This document shows, piece after piece, positions 8,369-17,209 of a stretch of DNA of 64,000 bases. The position numbers and the translations under genes were made by a program. The notes beneath the pieces are model-generated. The model had not been told where the DNA came from and ran no database searches. It saw only the letters and a list, made by a program, of their open reading frames with translations. Every line of letters begins with the position of its first letter. Position 1 is the first letter of the stretch. This DNA is from Thermocrinis ruber (lineage in GTDB: Bacteria; Aquificota; Aquificia; Aquificales; Aquificaceae). Where the stretch lies: positions 620,001-684,000 of the forward strand of contig NZ_CP007028.1 of NCBI RefSeq assembly GCF_000512735.1, written 5' to 3'.

Positions 8369-9444
8369 TGGATGATCAACACTTTATGGAGCTAGCCCTA
8401 AGGCTGGCTCAGGAGAGAAAGGGGCTTACCCACCCTAATCCTACTGTAGGTTGTGTAATAGTCAAAGAGGGAAAGGTTATAGCCCAGGCGAACCACGAAA
8501 GGGCAGGACTGCCACACGCGGAGGCAAAGGCACTCTCTATTGCCGGTGAATCTGCCAGGGGCTCTACCCTTTACGTTACCCTTGAGCCCTGCACCCACTT
8601 TGGAAGAACTCCTCCCTGCGTGGATGCCATAATAAAAGCGGGCGTAAAGAGGGTAGTCATTGCCACCTTGGACCCAAACCCTTTGGTTTCCGGAAAGGGG
8701 GTTCAAAGGCTAAAGGAAGCGGGCATAGAGGTAAAGGTGGGAGTTTTGGAAGAAGAGGCAAAGAGGCTAAACGAAGATTTTTTTACATACATAACCAAGG
8801 GAAGACCATACATAACCCTTAAGTTTGCCCAGAGCCTTGATGGTTCTCTGGCAACAAAGGATTTCCATAGCAAATGGATCAGTTCTGAAGAAAGTAGGAA
8901 ATATGCTCACAGGCTAAGGGCTGAGGCATCGGCGGTGTTGGTGGGAATAAACACCGTCCTCAGAGACAACCCAAGTCTGACGGTTCGGGCTTTTGAGTGG
9001 GAAAGAAATCCCACAAGGATAGTTTTGGACCCAAAGCTAAGAATACCGATGGATTGCAACCTTGTAAAGGACAAAAAGGCTAAAACCATCGTTATAACGG
9101 CGGTGGAGGACAAAGACAAGATAAACGCCCTGCAGGAGGAGGGCGTGGAGGTTCTCTTGGCTGAATACAGGGATGGACTTTTGAACCTTCGGGAAGTTCT
9201 CCGAGAGCTGTACTTTAAAGAGGTTATGCATCTTTTGGTGGAAGGTGGAGCCCGCACGCTTACCAGCTTTATCCGGGAGGATCTTTACGATAGGGTCTGC
9301 ATCTTCTTGGCGCCCATTTTTATCGGGGAGGGAGTAAGGCTTGGAGACTTGGGAATAAAAAGGGTGGAGGATGCTATAAGGTTAAAAAGAAGGGAGCTTA
9401 AGTTCTTTGATGGGGACATCTATCTGGAGATGGTTAGAGAATGA
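8368..9444 (+). CDS. ribD: Riboflavin biosynthesis deaminase/reductase RibD
   Basis: A 358-residue bifunctional enzyme. The N-terminal deaminase domain carries the zinc motif HAEAKAL near residue 49 and [11 protein letters not shown] near residue 74; the C-terminal part (from about [13 protein letters not shown]) is the NADPH-dependent reductase. It performs the second and third steps from the GTP cyclohydrolase product towards riboflavin. The ATG at 8368 is preferred over the in-frame TTG one codon upstream. The 3' end overlaps fmt as ATGA. Confidence 0.94.
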   Translation: MDDQHFMELALRLAQERKGLTHPNPTVGCVIVKEGKVIAQANHERAGLPHAEAKALSIAGESARGSTLYVTLEPCTHFGRTPPCVDAIIKAGVKRVVIATLDPNPLVSGKGVQRLKEAGIEVKVGVLEEEAKRLNEDFFTYITKGRPYITLKFAQSLDGSLATKDFHSKWISSEESRKYAHRLRAEASAVLVGINTVLRDNPSLTVRAFEWERNPTRIVLDPKLRIPMDCNLVKDKKAKTIVITAVEDKDKINALQEEGVEVLLAEYRDGLLNLREVLRELYFKEVMHLLVEGGARTLTSFIREDLYDRVCIFLAPIFIGEGVRLGDLGIKRVEDAIRLKRRELKFFDGDIYLEMVRE

Positions 9445-10337
9445 GAGTTGTCTTTATGGGCACTCCTTCCTTTGCACTTCCATCCTTGGAGGAACTTTTA
9501 AAACACTTTGAAGTGGTGGGCGTGATCACTCAGCAAGACAAGCCTGCGGGTAGGGGGCAAAAGCTCACACCTCCACCGGTAAAGGAATATGCCCTCAGGA
9601 AGGGACTAAGGTGCTTCCAGCCAGAAAGTAAGGGAGAGATATATGCCATAGTGAAGGAGCTAAAGCCTCAGTGCGTGGTGGTGGTAGCCTACGGAAGAAT
9701 ACTACCCAAAGAGGTCCTTGAGCTTCCAAACTTTGGCTGTATAAACCTGCATGCGTCCTTGCTTCCCAAATATAGGGGGGCGTCTCCTATACAGAGGAGC
9801 CTTTTGGCGGGAGACCTTTTAACGGGCAACTCAGTAATGCTCATGGATGAAGGCATGGACACGGGTCCTGTGCTCCTCCGACAGGTGATAAAGATACAAG
9901 AGGAGGATAACTATCAGACCCTGTCTGAAAAGCTCGCCAAAGAGGGAGCAAAACTTCTAATTCAAGCACTAAAAGGTTGGTTCAGAGGAGAGATCAAGCC
10001 AAAGCCTCAAAAGGGTCCGGCTACTTACGCACCACCCGTCAGCAAGGAAGAACTCAGGATATGCTGGAAGGCATCCGCACAGAGTGTGATAAACCGCATA
10101 AGGGCGTTCTATCCCAACGCTTACTGCTTTAATATCAAAGGAGAGAGGCTAAAGATTTTGAAAGCTAAGAAGGTGGAAGGATTGGAAGGGGAGGAAGGGC
10201 AGATATTGGATAACAAAAGGCTTGTGGTAGCTTGCGGAGAAGGTGCGGTGGAAATTTTGGAGCTTGTAAATCAAAAGGGTAAAAGGGTCTCCGGGGAAGA
10301 GTTTTTGAAAGGCTACAGAGAGGATTTTCTTTTATAA
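9441..10337 (+). CDS. fmt: Methionyl-tRNA formyltransferase
   Basis: A 298-residue enzyme. The N-terminal [12 protein letters not shown], the formyl-folate site segment [16 protein letters not shown] near residue 110, and [11 protein letters not shown] are diagnostic. It formylates initiator Met-tRNA using 10-formyl-THF. The C-terminal OB domain follows residue 205. It overlaps ribD by 4 nt. Its TAA stop lies within the -10 box of the next gene. Confidence 0.95.
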   Translation: MRVVFMGTPSFALPSLEELLKHFEVVGVITQQDKPAGRGQKLTPPPVKEYALRKGLRCFQPESKGEIYAIVKELKPQCVVVVAYGRILPKEVLELPNFGCINLHASLLPKYRGASPIQRSLLAGDLLTGNSVMLMDEGMDTGPVLLRQVIKIQEEDNYQTLSEKLAKEGAKLLIQALKGWFRGEIKPKPQKGPATYAPPVSKEELRICWKASAQSVINRIRAFYPNAYCFNIKGERLKILKAKKVEGLEGEEGQILDNKRLVVACGEGAVEILELVNQKGKRVSGEEFLKGYREDFLL

Positions 10338-10338
10338 T
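10333..10338 (+). promoter_or_regulatory. -10 box for a leaderless DegT aminotransferase transcript
   Basis: TATAAT lies across the fmt stop codon and ends 8 nt before the GTG at 10347. No Shine-Dalgarno sequence separates them, so the transcript would begin at or next to the start codon. The same geometry recurs elsewhere in the window. Confidence 0.5.
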
Positions 10339-10346
10339 TTTTTGCC

Positions 10347-11390
10347 GTGATAAACATAATAGAACCTAGGTTTTTTGAAGAGGAAGAAGAGGCTATTCTC
10401 AGCATCTTAAGAAGCCGTAAGATCACTAGGGGTGAATGGACAAAAGCCTTTGAGGAAGCCTTTGCCAAATACTTGGGGGTGAAGCACGCCTTTACGGTGT
10501 GCTCGGGCACCGTTGCCCTCTTCATAGCCCTAAAAGCCCTTGGAGTGGAAGGGCAGAAGGTAGTTGTTCCTGCCATGAGCTTTATGGCTACCATAGACGC
10601 AGTTTATTTGGCGGGTGGTGTGCCAGTGGTGGTGGATGTGGATGAATACTACACCATAGACCCAAACCAGTTGGAGGATGCGGTAAAGAAATACAACCCA
10701 AAGGTGGTAATCCCTGTCCATCTTTACGGCCAGCCTGCAGACATGGATGCCATAATGGGGTTATCTGAAAAGTATGGCTTTTATGTGCTTGAGGATTCCG
10801 CCCAAGCCCACGGTGCAGAGTTCAAGGGAAAAAAGGTGGGTAGCTTAGGACATCTATCCGCCTTTAGCTTTTATGCCTCAAAAAACGTGCCCATGGGAGA
10901 GGGAGGAGTTATAGCCACGGATGACGACAAGCTTGCCAAAGAGGTAAAAAAGTGGATAGACTTTGGGGAGCATCCCGCCTTTAATGTTAGGATAACTGAG
11001 TTTCAAGCTGCCCTGGGCTACATCCAGCTTAAATACTTGGACCAAAGGAACAAGAGAAGAAGGGAAATAGCCCAGAAATATAAAGAGCACATAAACTCTT
11101 CCTTTGTCCATCCTGCAGAAAGGGAAGGTGCCTACCACGTTTACCATCTTTACACCTTAAGGCACAAGGAAAGGGACCGCATTATAAAGTTTTTAAAGGA
11201 GAGGGGCATAGATGCCCGCGTTTACTATAGTTATCTTTTGAACGAGTTGAGAAATGCTGAACATCTACCGGTGGATAGGGCAAAGGTATTTAAAGAAGAG
11301 GTCTTCTCTATACCCGTCCATCCCTACCTTACGGATGAAGAGGTGGATTTTATAATAGAAACCCTCAAGGCTGTTGAGGTTCCTGTTTAG
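10347..11390 (+). CDS. DegT/DnrJ/EryC1/StrS family PLP aminotransferase
   Basis: A 347-residue sugar-aminotransferase-type protein. CSGTVALFIALKAL lies near residue 52, VIPVHLYGQPADMD near residue 123, and the PLP lysine is in FYASKNVPMGEGG near residue 182. Family members transfer an amino group to a nucleotide-linked keto sugar for surface glycans; the exact sugar cannot be told. The GTG start at 10347 follows a TATAAT box by 8 nt. The 3' end overlaps the convergent motB 3' end by 26 nt. Confidence 0.9.
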   Translation: MINIIEPRFFEEEEEAILSILRSRKITRGEWTKAFEEAFAKYLGVKHAFTVCSGTVALFIALKALGVEGQKVVVPAMSFMATIDAVYLAGGVPVVVDVDEYYTIDPNQLEDAVKKYNPKVVIPVHLYGQPADMDAIMGLSEKYGFYVLEDSAQAHGAEFKGKKVGSLGHLSAFSFYASKNVPMGEGGVIATDDDKLAKEVKKWIDFGEHPAFNVRITEFQAALGYIQLKYLDQRNKRRREIAQKYKEHINSSFVHPAEREGAYHVYHLYTLRHKERDRIIKFLKERGIDARVYYSYLLNELRNAEHLPVDRAKVFKEEVFSIPVHPYLTDEEVDFIIETLKAVEVPV

Positions 11391-12105
11391 TAAGCTCTGA
11401 GCCCTTTATGTTGAGTATTACGATCTCTACCCTCCTGTTCTGAGCCCTGCCCTCTGGCGTGGCGTTGGAAGCTATTGGCCTAGTGTCTGCGTATCCGGAC
11501 GCCTTCAATCTTTCAGGGTTAATACCCTTGGCTATAAAGTATCTAACTATGGAAGAAGCCCTTGCGGTTGAAAGCTCCCAATTGGAAGGAAACTTTTCGG
11601 TGGATATGGGTATGCTGTCTGTATGACCCTCCACCTCTACCGGGTTTGGTAAATCCTTCAATATTTCATAGAGTTTGTCTAATATAGGATAAGTCTCCCG
11701 TTTTAGCTCTGCACTGCCGGATGGAAAGAGGATCTTCTCCTGCAATATCAACCTAATACCTATAACTTCGTATGAGACTTTAAACTCACCCTCCAAACCC
11801 ATCCGTTTTAGCATCTCCTCCAACTCCCTAATTTGTCTTTGGATCCTTCTTCCCTTCTCTGTAGGCTCGCTCCTTGGCACCACAGGTTGAGGCAATATCT
11901 GCTTTGGTAGGCTCTCCTGAAAGGGAACAAGTCGCATACCAAAGGCTTTGGCAAAGGCTTGAGCATACTCCAACGCCGCTTGCTTTCCCGCTTGAGCCAT
12001 AGCAAAGAGAGCTATAAAAAGACAAAGCAGTAGTGTCAAAAAGTCTGCGTAAGGAATTGCCCACTTTTCGGAGACTTCTTCGGGGCACTTTTTCTTTTTT
12101 GCCAC
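11365..12105 (-). CDS. motB: Flagellar motor stator protein MotB
   Basis: A 246-residue protein with a basic N-terminus, one membrane segment containing the proton-carrying aspartate in IPYADFLTLLLC near residue 20, and a C-terminal OmpA-like peptidoglycan-binding domain (VEGHTDSIPI, NWELSTARA, ENRRVEI-like ending). With MotA it forms the ion-conducting stator of the flagellar motor. The GTG start overlaps the motA stop by one base (TAGTG). Confidence 0.92.
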   Translation of the reverse strand: MAKKKKCPEEVSEKWAIPYADFLTLLLCLFIALFAMAQAGKQAALEYAQAFAKAFGMRLVPFQESLPKQILPQPVVPRSEPTEKGRRIQRQIRELEEMLKRMGLEGEFKVSYEVIGIRLILQEKILFPSGSAELKRETYPILDKLYEILKDLPNPVEVEGHTDSIPISTEKFPSNWELSTARASSIVRYFIAKGINPERLKASGYADTRPIASNATPEGRAQNRRVEIVILNIKGSELTKQEPQQP

Positions 12106-12851
12106 TACTTAACCTCCACAAAGGAGTTGAGGCGTTCTTCTATGAGCCTTGGGTTTTCGCCCCTCACCATCATCCTGCACGCGTCAACGATCATATACAT
12201 CCTGGCAATCTCCTCTTTTGATTTGATCTTTATCTTTTTTGCTATGGGACCGAATATAAGGTAGGAAAAGGTTATTCCATAGACTGTTGCCACAAAGGCG
12301 GCGGATATACCATGGGCTAATTCCTGGGCATTGTCCAAACTTTTCAGGGCTTTCATAAGACCAAAGACTGCCCCCACAAGTCCAAAGGTGGGTGCACTCT
12401 CTGCGGAGTTCTTCCAATATTCAACCGCTATTTCAAAGTCTTCCTCCTTTTTAGCAATCTCCGCCTCCAAGCTTTCAACTAAAACGTGCTCTTCAACCCC
12501 CAACACCATAAGATCAATGGCCCTCTTCAAAAATGGGTCTCTTATTTCTTCTGCCTTGGTTTCCAAGGCTAACACGCCCTCCTTTCTTACAAGGTTGGCG
12601 AGCTCCACTAGCTGATTTTTTGTTTCCAAAAGTTCGTTGCCACCACCAGAAAAAGCCATCTTCAAACCTTGGATTATCAGAGAAAATTTGGATAAAGGAA
12701 CTGTTATCAGGCTTGCAAAGAGCGTTGTAGGAACAACTATAACAAAGGCGGCTGGCTGGATCAAAAACAGAATGCTTGCACCCTTTAATACAGCACCTAT
12801 TAATAGTGCAATAAGTCCCCCTACTATACCAACTATAGTAAGTATGTCCAT
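12105..12851 (-). CDS. motA: Flagellar motor stator protein MotA
   Basis: A 248-residue MotA/TolQ/ExbB-type protein with four predicted membrane segments (residues about 5-25, 30-50, 145-170, 180-205) and a cytoplasmic loop rich in E/K between the second and third. The segment SAPTFGLVGAVFGLMKAL is the family signature. It pairs with MotB in the torque-generating stator. The ATG at 12851 lies 8 nt after a TATACT box, so its mRNA is probably leaderless. Confidence 0.93.
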   Translation of the reverse strand: MDILTIVGIVGGLIALLIGAVLKGASILFLIQPAAFVIVVPTTLFASLITVPLSKFSLIIQGLKMAFSGGGNELLETKNQLVELANLVRKEGVLALETKAEEIRDPFLKRAIDLMVLGVEEHVLVESLEAEIAKKEEDFEIAVEYWKNSAESAPTFGLVGAVFGLMKALKSLDNAQELAHGISAAFVATVYGITFSYLIFGPIAKKIKIKSKEEIARMYMIVDACRMMVRGENPRLIEERLNSFVEVK

Positions 12852-12859
12852 GGTTAATT

Positions 12860-12865
12860 AGTATA
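12860..12865 (-). promoter_or_regulatory. -10 box for motAB
   Basis: TATACT on the minus strand ends 8 nt before the motA ATG with no ribosome binding site between. The divergent ompH-type gene has its own TATAAT (12907-12912) and, in contrast, a normal AGGAGG site. Confidence 0.45.
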
Positions 12866-12931
12866 TCGTAAGAAGATTTAAATTTTTTAGCCCTATAATT
12901 TTGGTTTATAATTTTCCACAAGGAGGTTATT

Positions 12932-13414
12932 ATGAAAAGACTCGTTCTCTTGTCCGCAATACTAAGCACTCTCTCTTTTGCCCAGCAGAAGTTTGCCTGC
13001 ATAGACGCAAACAGGATACTTCAGGAATCGGAGACTGCCAAAAAGGCTCAAAGTGAGCTAAGGGAAAAAGTCCAATCTTACCAAAAGAGTCTTGATGAAA
13101 AAGCCAAGAAACTTGAAGAGTTGAAAAAGCAAATAGAAAGTAAGTCTATAAACCAAAAGGCAAGGGAAGAAAAGATAAGGGAGTATCAAAAGATAGAGTC
13201 AGAAGCCTTTGAGCTTCAGCAAAAGGCACAGAAGGAGTTGGCAGAGATGAAGGCAAAGCTTGAAGATGAACTCACGAAGAAAGTAAAGGACATAGCGCAG
13301 GATATATCAAAGAAAAATGGCTTTACCGGTGTTTTAGACTGTTCGGTTTTTGTATATAATGCTCCGGAGATAGATATAACCACAGAAGTTATAAAGAGGC
13401 TTGATGGGAAGTGA
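12932..13414 (+). CDS. OmpH/Skp-family periplasmic chaperone
   Basis: A 160-residue protein with a signal peptide (MKRLVLLSAILSTLSFAQQ) and a long charged coiled-coil region (residues about 35-120) between short beta segments, the Skp layout. Skp holds unfolded outer-membrane proteins on their way to the BAM complex. FACIDANRILQES at the start of the mature protein is characteristic. An AGGAGG site lies 6 nt before the ATG. The end overlaps the next gene by 4 nt. Confidence 0.85.
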   Translation: MKRLVLLSAILSTLSFAQQKFACIDANRILQESETAKKAQSELREKVQSYQKSLDEKAKKLEELKKQIESKSINQKAREEKIREYQKIESEAFELQQKAQKELAEMKAKLEDELTKKVKDIAQDISKKNGFTGVLDCSVFVYNAPEIDITTEVIKRLDGK

Positions 13415-13617
13415 GCATTAGCAAAGAGCTTTTGGAAATTTTGGCTTGTCCTCTGTGTAAGGGTGATTTAAAGTGGGAGGGGAGTTTCTACGTCTTAATC
13501 TGTGAAAAGTGTGGAGTCTTTTACCAAGTAGTGGATGATATTCCTATACTTCTTCCTGATTCTGCAAAGCCTCTTTCAGAGCTTGGAAAAGTTCCTCCTC
13601 CGAGCGAACAACCTTAA
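13411..13617 (+). CDS. Trm112-family/UPF0434 small zinc-ribbon protein
   Basis: A 68-residue protein with two cysteine pairs, ACPLCKG near residue 12 and CEKCGVFYQV near residue 31, followed by DDIPILLP, the hallmark of the Trm112/YcaR family. Eukaryotic Trm112 activates methyltransferases; the bacterial role is less clear. The GTG at 13411 overlaps the ompH-like stop. Its last 74 nt overlap the convergent HAD gene. Confidence 0.85.
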   Translation: MSISKELLEILACPLCKGDLKWEGSFYVLICEKCGVFYQVVDDIPILLPDSAKPLSELGKVPPPSEQP

Positions 13618-14224
13618 CGGAGGGTGGAAGAACGCGATCACCAAAGTGTATGTAATCCACCTTCTTTGTGTACTGCCTTTTAAAGCCTTCCACCATCTGA
13701 TAGTCCGCCAAGCTATCTCCCACGTAAACTGCATAGTCTAGGTTCATCCTTTCCATGCAGAAGTTCAAAGCGTAAGGATTGGGCTTTCTGAGACTTGGCT
13801 GTTCTATGGTGTCATCGTCCACGACCACATCAAAAAACTCCCAAAGCTCAAACCTATCAAAGGCATCCTTTAGGTCCTGTCTTGGTCTTCCCGTTAAAAC
13901 TCCAAGTGGAACCTTTAAATCCCTCAACTTTTTGAAAAAATCCCTGCTGAGAATGAGCCTCTCCATTTCTTTTAGCTTTTCATACTCTTGGTTAAAGACT
14001 TCAACAACCTCTTCCAAGCTTGCGGAACCACCAAAGGTCTTTATGACTTCCAGGGTAGCCAAGTAGTCGTTGTTAATGCCCTTTTTGAACTTTATCTCTC
14101 TGACCAAATCTATGTCCAGATACTTGCTTAAAAACCTTTCCGCAGTATTTTTTATAGCGTAATGGTAAGAATGGCTAACGTCTATTATCACACCATCCAC
14201 ATCAAAGATTAACCCTTTCCTCAT
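13544..14224 (-). CDS. HAD-superfamily phosphatase
   Basis: A 226-residue HAD hydrolase of subfamily IA. Motif I is FDVDGVIIDVS at residues about 7-17, motif II is GVLTGRPRQD near residue 117, and motifs III/IV are KPNPYAL and YVGDSLADYQM. It resembles a hypothetical phosphatase group next to phosphoglycolate phosphatases; the substrate is unknown. It overlaps the LysR gene's 3' end by 23 nt, suggesting one transcript. Its own 3' end is antisense to the Trm112-like gene. Confidence 0.82.
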   Translation of the reverse strand: MRKGLIFDVDGVIIDVSHSYHYAIKNTAERFLSKYLDIDLVREIKFKKGINNDYLATLEVIKTFGGSASLEEVVEVFNQEYEKLKEMERLILSRDFFKKLRDLKVPLGVLTGRPRQDLKDAFDRFELWEFFDVVVDDDTIEQPSLRKPNPYALNFCMERMNLDYAVYVGDSLADYQMVEGFKRQYTKKVDYIHFGDRVLPPSVKVVRSEEELFQALKEALQNQEEV

Positions 14225-15131
14225 CCTTTATTATGTTCTCCTGTGTTTTGGACAGCAAGAACTTGGCAAAGCTATTTGCTAAGAAGGTCATCTTACTATC
14301 ATCTGGGAATACTATGTAATACCACCTTCTTGCGTTAAAACCTCTTATTTTTACCTCTACTATGTTGCCCTCCTGCAGGTCCTTTTCCAAAAGACCTTTC
14401 GACAGGAAGCTACAGCCATAGCCACATTTCACCATTCTGAGTATGGACCTTCCGCAGTTGATCTCAATCTTTATGTTTAATTTCTCAAAGATCACCCCCA
14501 ACCTCTCCAGCTCCTCCTTAACCACCTTTCTGGTGCCAGAACTAACCTCTCTGAAGATAAGTTCTGTGGAATATAGGTCTTCTGGTTCTATTTCTCCCTC
14601 TTTGGCAAAAGGGTGGGAGGGATGGGTAAAGAAGATGATCTCGTCATAGAACCAACGAATGGCACGGAATTTTTCTGAGGGCTCCCTCTCTATTATTCCA
14701 ATGTTTAGAATGCCAGAAGATAGCCCTTCCTCTATTTGTTGGGAGTTTTCCACAAAAGCCCTTATGTAAATGCCAGGCATTTGGGAATGGAACTCCACCA
14801 AAAGTTCTGGGACTTTATACTCGCTTAGAGTGGTGCTTATACCCACAAAGAGGCTGTCTTTGAAATCCTTTTTGATCTTTGCCATTTCCTCTAGCAGGTT
14901 CTCGTAGTCCTTTAGCAGTGCCTTGGCAAGTTCGTAAATCCGCTTTCCCTCTTCCGTTAGCACTATACGCCCACCCTGCCTCTGAAAGAGCTTGGCACCC
15001 ACCATCTTTTCAAGGGACTTTATCTGTTGGGTAACTGCGGGTTGGGTGATGTAGAGCATCTCGGATGCCTTTGAGAAGCTCCCAAGGTCCGCAACCGCCA
15101 CAAAGGTCTTCAATTTTGTTATATCAATCAT
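14202..15131 (-). CDS. LysR-family transcriptional regulator
   Basis: A 309-residue regulator. The N-terminal winged helix (KLKTFVAVADLGSFSKASE, then ITQPAVTQQIKSLE) is typical, and residues from about 90 form the LysR substrate-binding domain. It resembles CysB/CbbR-type regulators, but the inducer cannot be told. It is followed by the HAD phosphatase in the same transcript. The ATG at 15131 lies 8 nt after a TATATT box, so a leaderless start is likely. Confidence 0.9.
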   Translation of the reverse strand: MIDITKLKTFVAVADLGSFSKASEMLYITQPAVTQQIKSLEKMVGAKLFQRQGGRIVLTEEGKRIYELAKALLKDYENLLEEMAKIKKDFKDSLFVGISTTLSEYKVPELLVEFHSQMPGIYIRAFVENSQQIEEGLSSGILNIGIIEREPSEKFRAIRWFYDEIIFFTHPSHPFAKEGEIEPEDLYSTELIFREVSSGTRKVVKEELERLGVIFEKLNIKIEINCGRSILRMVKCGYGCSFLSKGLLEKDLQEGNIVEVKIRGFNARRWYYIVFPDDSKMTFLANSFAKFLLSKTQENIIKDEERVNL

Positions 15132-15164
15132 CAGATTAAAATATAATACAAAATTATAACGAGT

Positions 15165-15575
15165 TTAAGTAGAACTTATTTTGAGGAATTCTTTTACAGA
15201 CTTTTCTATGCTGTCTCTAAGATCTCTCAACGCCCTCAGGTCTGTTAGGTCCTTCACCTCTTCCAAAACCCAGTGTTCCCTTCTTTTGTGGTTTATATGG
15301 TAAGGGCACTGATCCCTTGCCTCGGAAGATAAGGTAATGAGTATGTCTAGCTTTTCGTAGGGCACAAGGGAACAATCAAGGGGTTCAAGGTCTTGGGTGG
15401 GGTAGCCTTTTTCAGAGAGTACATCAAGGACTGCCTGGGGAACTTCCCTTTCTGTCTGCACACCCGCAGAATAGACTTCTATGTTCAAAAGGGCAATGCG
15501 CGAAAGTTTTGTAAATATGGACTTTGCCATTGCAGCCCTTACATTACCTCTGGTAGATACAAAACACAGTTTCAT
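15165..15575 (-). CDS. Low-molecular-weight phosphatase/arsenate-reductase-like protein lacking the nucleophilic cysteine
   Basis: A 136-residue protein with the LMW protein tyrosine phosphatase/ArsC fold. The P-loop CX5R is replaced by STRGNVR (residues 7-13), so the attacking cysteine is a serine; Cys4 is not in register. Downstream, YSAGVQTEREV and YEKLDILITLSSEARDQCPYH follow the family. In thioredoxin-linked ArsC this second segment holds two redox cysteines, of which only the later one is kept. The protein is probably not an active phosphatase or arsenate reductase. Its ATG at 15575 directly abuts the left end of the TnpB element, so its former upstream region has been replaced. Confidence 0.75.
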   Translation of the reverse strand: MKLCFVSTRGNVRAAMAKSIFTKLSRIALLNIEVYSAGVQTEREVPQAVLDVLSEKGYPTQDLEPLDCSLVPYEKLDILITLSSEARDQCPYHINHKRREHWVLEEVKDLTDLRALRDLRDSIEKSVKEFLKISST

Positions 15576-15591
15576 GAGGCTGTTCTAAAAA
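15576..15591 (+). repeat. Left terminal inverted repeat of the TnpB element
   Basis: GAGGCTGTTCTAAAAA is perfectly complementary to the sequence at 17205-17220. Its outer end touches the start codon of the phosphatase-like gene. Confidence 0.8.
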
Positions 15592-15601
15592 TATAAACCC
15601 A

Positions 15602-15630
15602 TTGACACAAAAAGGTATTTCCTCTAAAAT
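15602..15630 (+). promoter_or_regulatory. Near-consensus promoter of the tnpB-like gene
   Basis: TTGACA (15602-15607) and TAAAAT (15625-15630) are separated by exactly 17 nt. The -10 box ends 9 nt before the ATG at 15640 and there is no ribosome binding site, so the mRNA should be leaderless. Confidence 0.65.
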
Positions 15631-15639
15631 CTAACCCTG

Positions 15640-17199
15640 ATGTTTGTTAGCCTTCAATTCAAGCTTGAACTGAAAAGAGAAGACAAAGAAAAACTCATCC
15701 AGCTAATGCGTAAGCAATCCTCCGCTATCCGAGTAGCATACAATATGCTAAAGGAGCTGGGAAAAGAGAAAACAAAAAATCCACATTCTCAAATCTACCA
15801 AAGACTGAGACAGTTATTCCCTGACCTACCTACCAAATACATTGACTCAGCAATATACAAAGCTAAACAATATCCCACAGACAAATCAGTTGTCTTTGGA
15901 GGCAAAAGACTTTTTGAAAAGCTTTGTAAAAATCACCTTACAGGAAAATTGAGAGAAAGACTTAAAAAGCAGTGGAGAGAACTAAGACAAGGAACATTGA
16001 TCAGCATAGGTTCAAGACATGAAACAGTAAAGGGCAATCTACTACTCAGGTTTATAGAACTGGATGGGGAACTACATCTAAGAATTACCACAGGAAATAG
16101 GGAGTTCATCTATGCCAAAGTGTTAAGGGAACCAAGCAATAGTAAAGACAAGTGGATAACCTTTATGGCTATGCTTTTGGAAAGCTGGCAAACAAAAAAC
16201 TACTTTGCCTACACAGTAGAACTAAAGCTAAGAGATGGAGAAGTCTATGGAAATGTATCCTTTGAAATCCCAACACCTAAAGTGAAATACACAAAAGAAA
16301 ATGGAGTAATAGCCATAGATACAAACGCATCACCCATCCACTTAGCCATAGCTGAAGTTTCAAAGACTGGAGAACTACTAAGCTATCAGACTATTAGCCT
16401 ACATCACCTTTTAGGACTTTCCAAAAACGCCAAGGACCATCAGGAGTGGATATTAGCCCACAAGATAGTGGATTTGGCTATTGAGAAAGGCAAAGCTATA
16501 GCAGTGGAAAATCTAAAGAAACTCAAAAAGGGAACCCGTGGAGATGGGAAAGCTAAGCTACGAAAAAGACTTCACAAATGGAACGCTAAAAAGCTTTTGC
16601 AAAAGATTAAGAGGGTTGCGATGTTAAAGGGAGTGGAAGTAGTAGAGGTCAATCCCGCCCATACATCAATCATAGGCATGCTAAAGTATGCACCGCAGTT
16701 AAGCATAGATAAAGACATAGCTGGTGCTTATGTGATAGGGAGAAGGGCACTGGGATTTAAAGAGGACATGCCTGAGAATTACGAAAGACTACTAAAAGAT
16801 AAAGCATATTTGGAATTTGCCCTAAAGAGGTATGAAGAGAGAGAAAAGGAACTTAGAGAACTTATAGAGAAGGAAACTAACGAATACAAGGGGAATGCCT
16901 TAGAAAGCGAGCTAAGGAGTGTAGAGAATGCAAAAAAGCTATTAACTAATTTCCTACAAAGCCTTCAGAGCGAACCAAGTTCTTGTGAGGGAGCCAATGG
17001 AAGGAATCCCGAACAGGGAAGAGGTGATAAAGCCTCTTCTGTAGCTTGGCAAGTTCTGAAGGTAGCCCTCCTCTTCCCTATCCTTGGAAGGGTCTTACCA
17101 AGAGACCTTTCTCCTCTGAAGCCCATACTGGTGGAAGGGGCGTGGGATAGGGTGAGGAGTAGGTTAGTCCCTCTAGAGGTTGGAGGGGCGTCCCGATGA
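15640..17199 (+). CDS. TnpB-related RuvC-like nuclease protein without zinc finger
   Basis: A 519-residue protein of the TnpB-related group. RuvC-I is VIAIDTNASPIH (Asp about residue 227), RuvC-II is IAVENLKKLKKG (Glu about residue 290), and RuvC-III is SIDKDIAGAYVIGRR (Asp 357 or 359). VEVNPAHTS precedes RuvC-III, but the four-cysteine zinc finger normally found there is absent. About 140 residues of charged, then proline/arginine-rich sequence follow RuvC-III. TnpB proteins are RNA-guided DNA nucleases of IS200/IS605 elements; activity of this form is unproven. The 3' end runs to 5 nt from the right terminal repeat. Confidence 0.82.
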   Translation: MFVSLQFKLELKREDKEKLIQLMRKQSSAIRVAYNMLKELGKEKTKNPHSQIYQRLRQLFPDLPTKYIDSAIYKAKQYPTDKSVVFGGKRLFEKLCKNHLTGKLRERLKKQWRELRQGTLISIGSRHETVKGNLLLRFIELDGELHLRITTGNREFIYAKVLREPSNSKDKWITFMAMLLESWQTKNYFAYTVELKLRDGEVYGNVSFEIPTPKVKYTKENGVIAIDTNASPIHLAIAEVSKTGELLSYQTISLHHLLGLSKNAKDHQEWILAHKIVDLAIEKGKAIAVENLKKLKKGTRGDGKAKLRKRLHKWNAKKLLQKIKRVAMLKGVEVVEVNPAHTSIIGMLKYAPQLSIDKDIAGAYVIGRRALGFKEDMPENYERLLKDKAYLEFALKRYEEREKELRELIEKETNEYKGNALESELRSVENAKKLLTNFLQSLQSEPSSCEGANGRNPEQGRGDKASSVAWQVLKVALLFPILGRVLPRDLSPLKPILVEGAWDRVRSRLVPLEVGGASR

Positions 17200-17209
17200 G
17201 GGATTTTTT
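17168..17209 (+). other. Hairpin and T-tract at the 3' end of the tnpB-like gene (possible guide-RNA end or terminator)
   Basis: TCCCTC (17168-17173) pairs with GAGGGA (17198-17203), which is followed at once by six T. The palindrome CCTCTAGAGG lies inside. This resembles an intrinsic terminator, and in TnpB systems the guide (omega) RNA comes from this part of the gene. Which of the two it is cannot be told from sequence alone. Confidence 0.4.
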
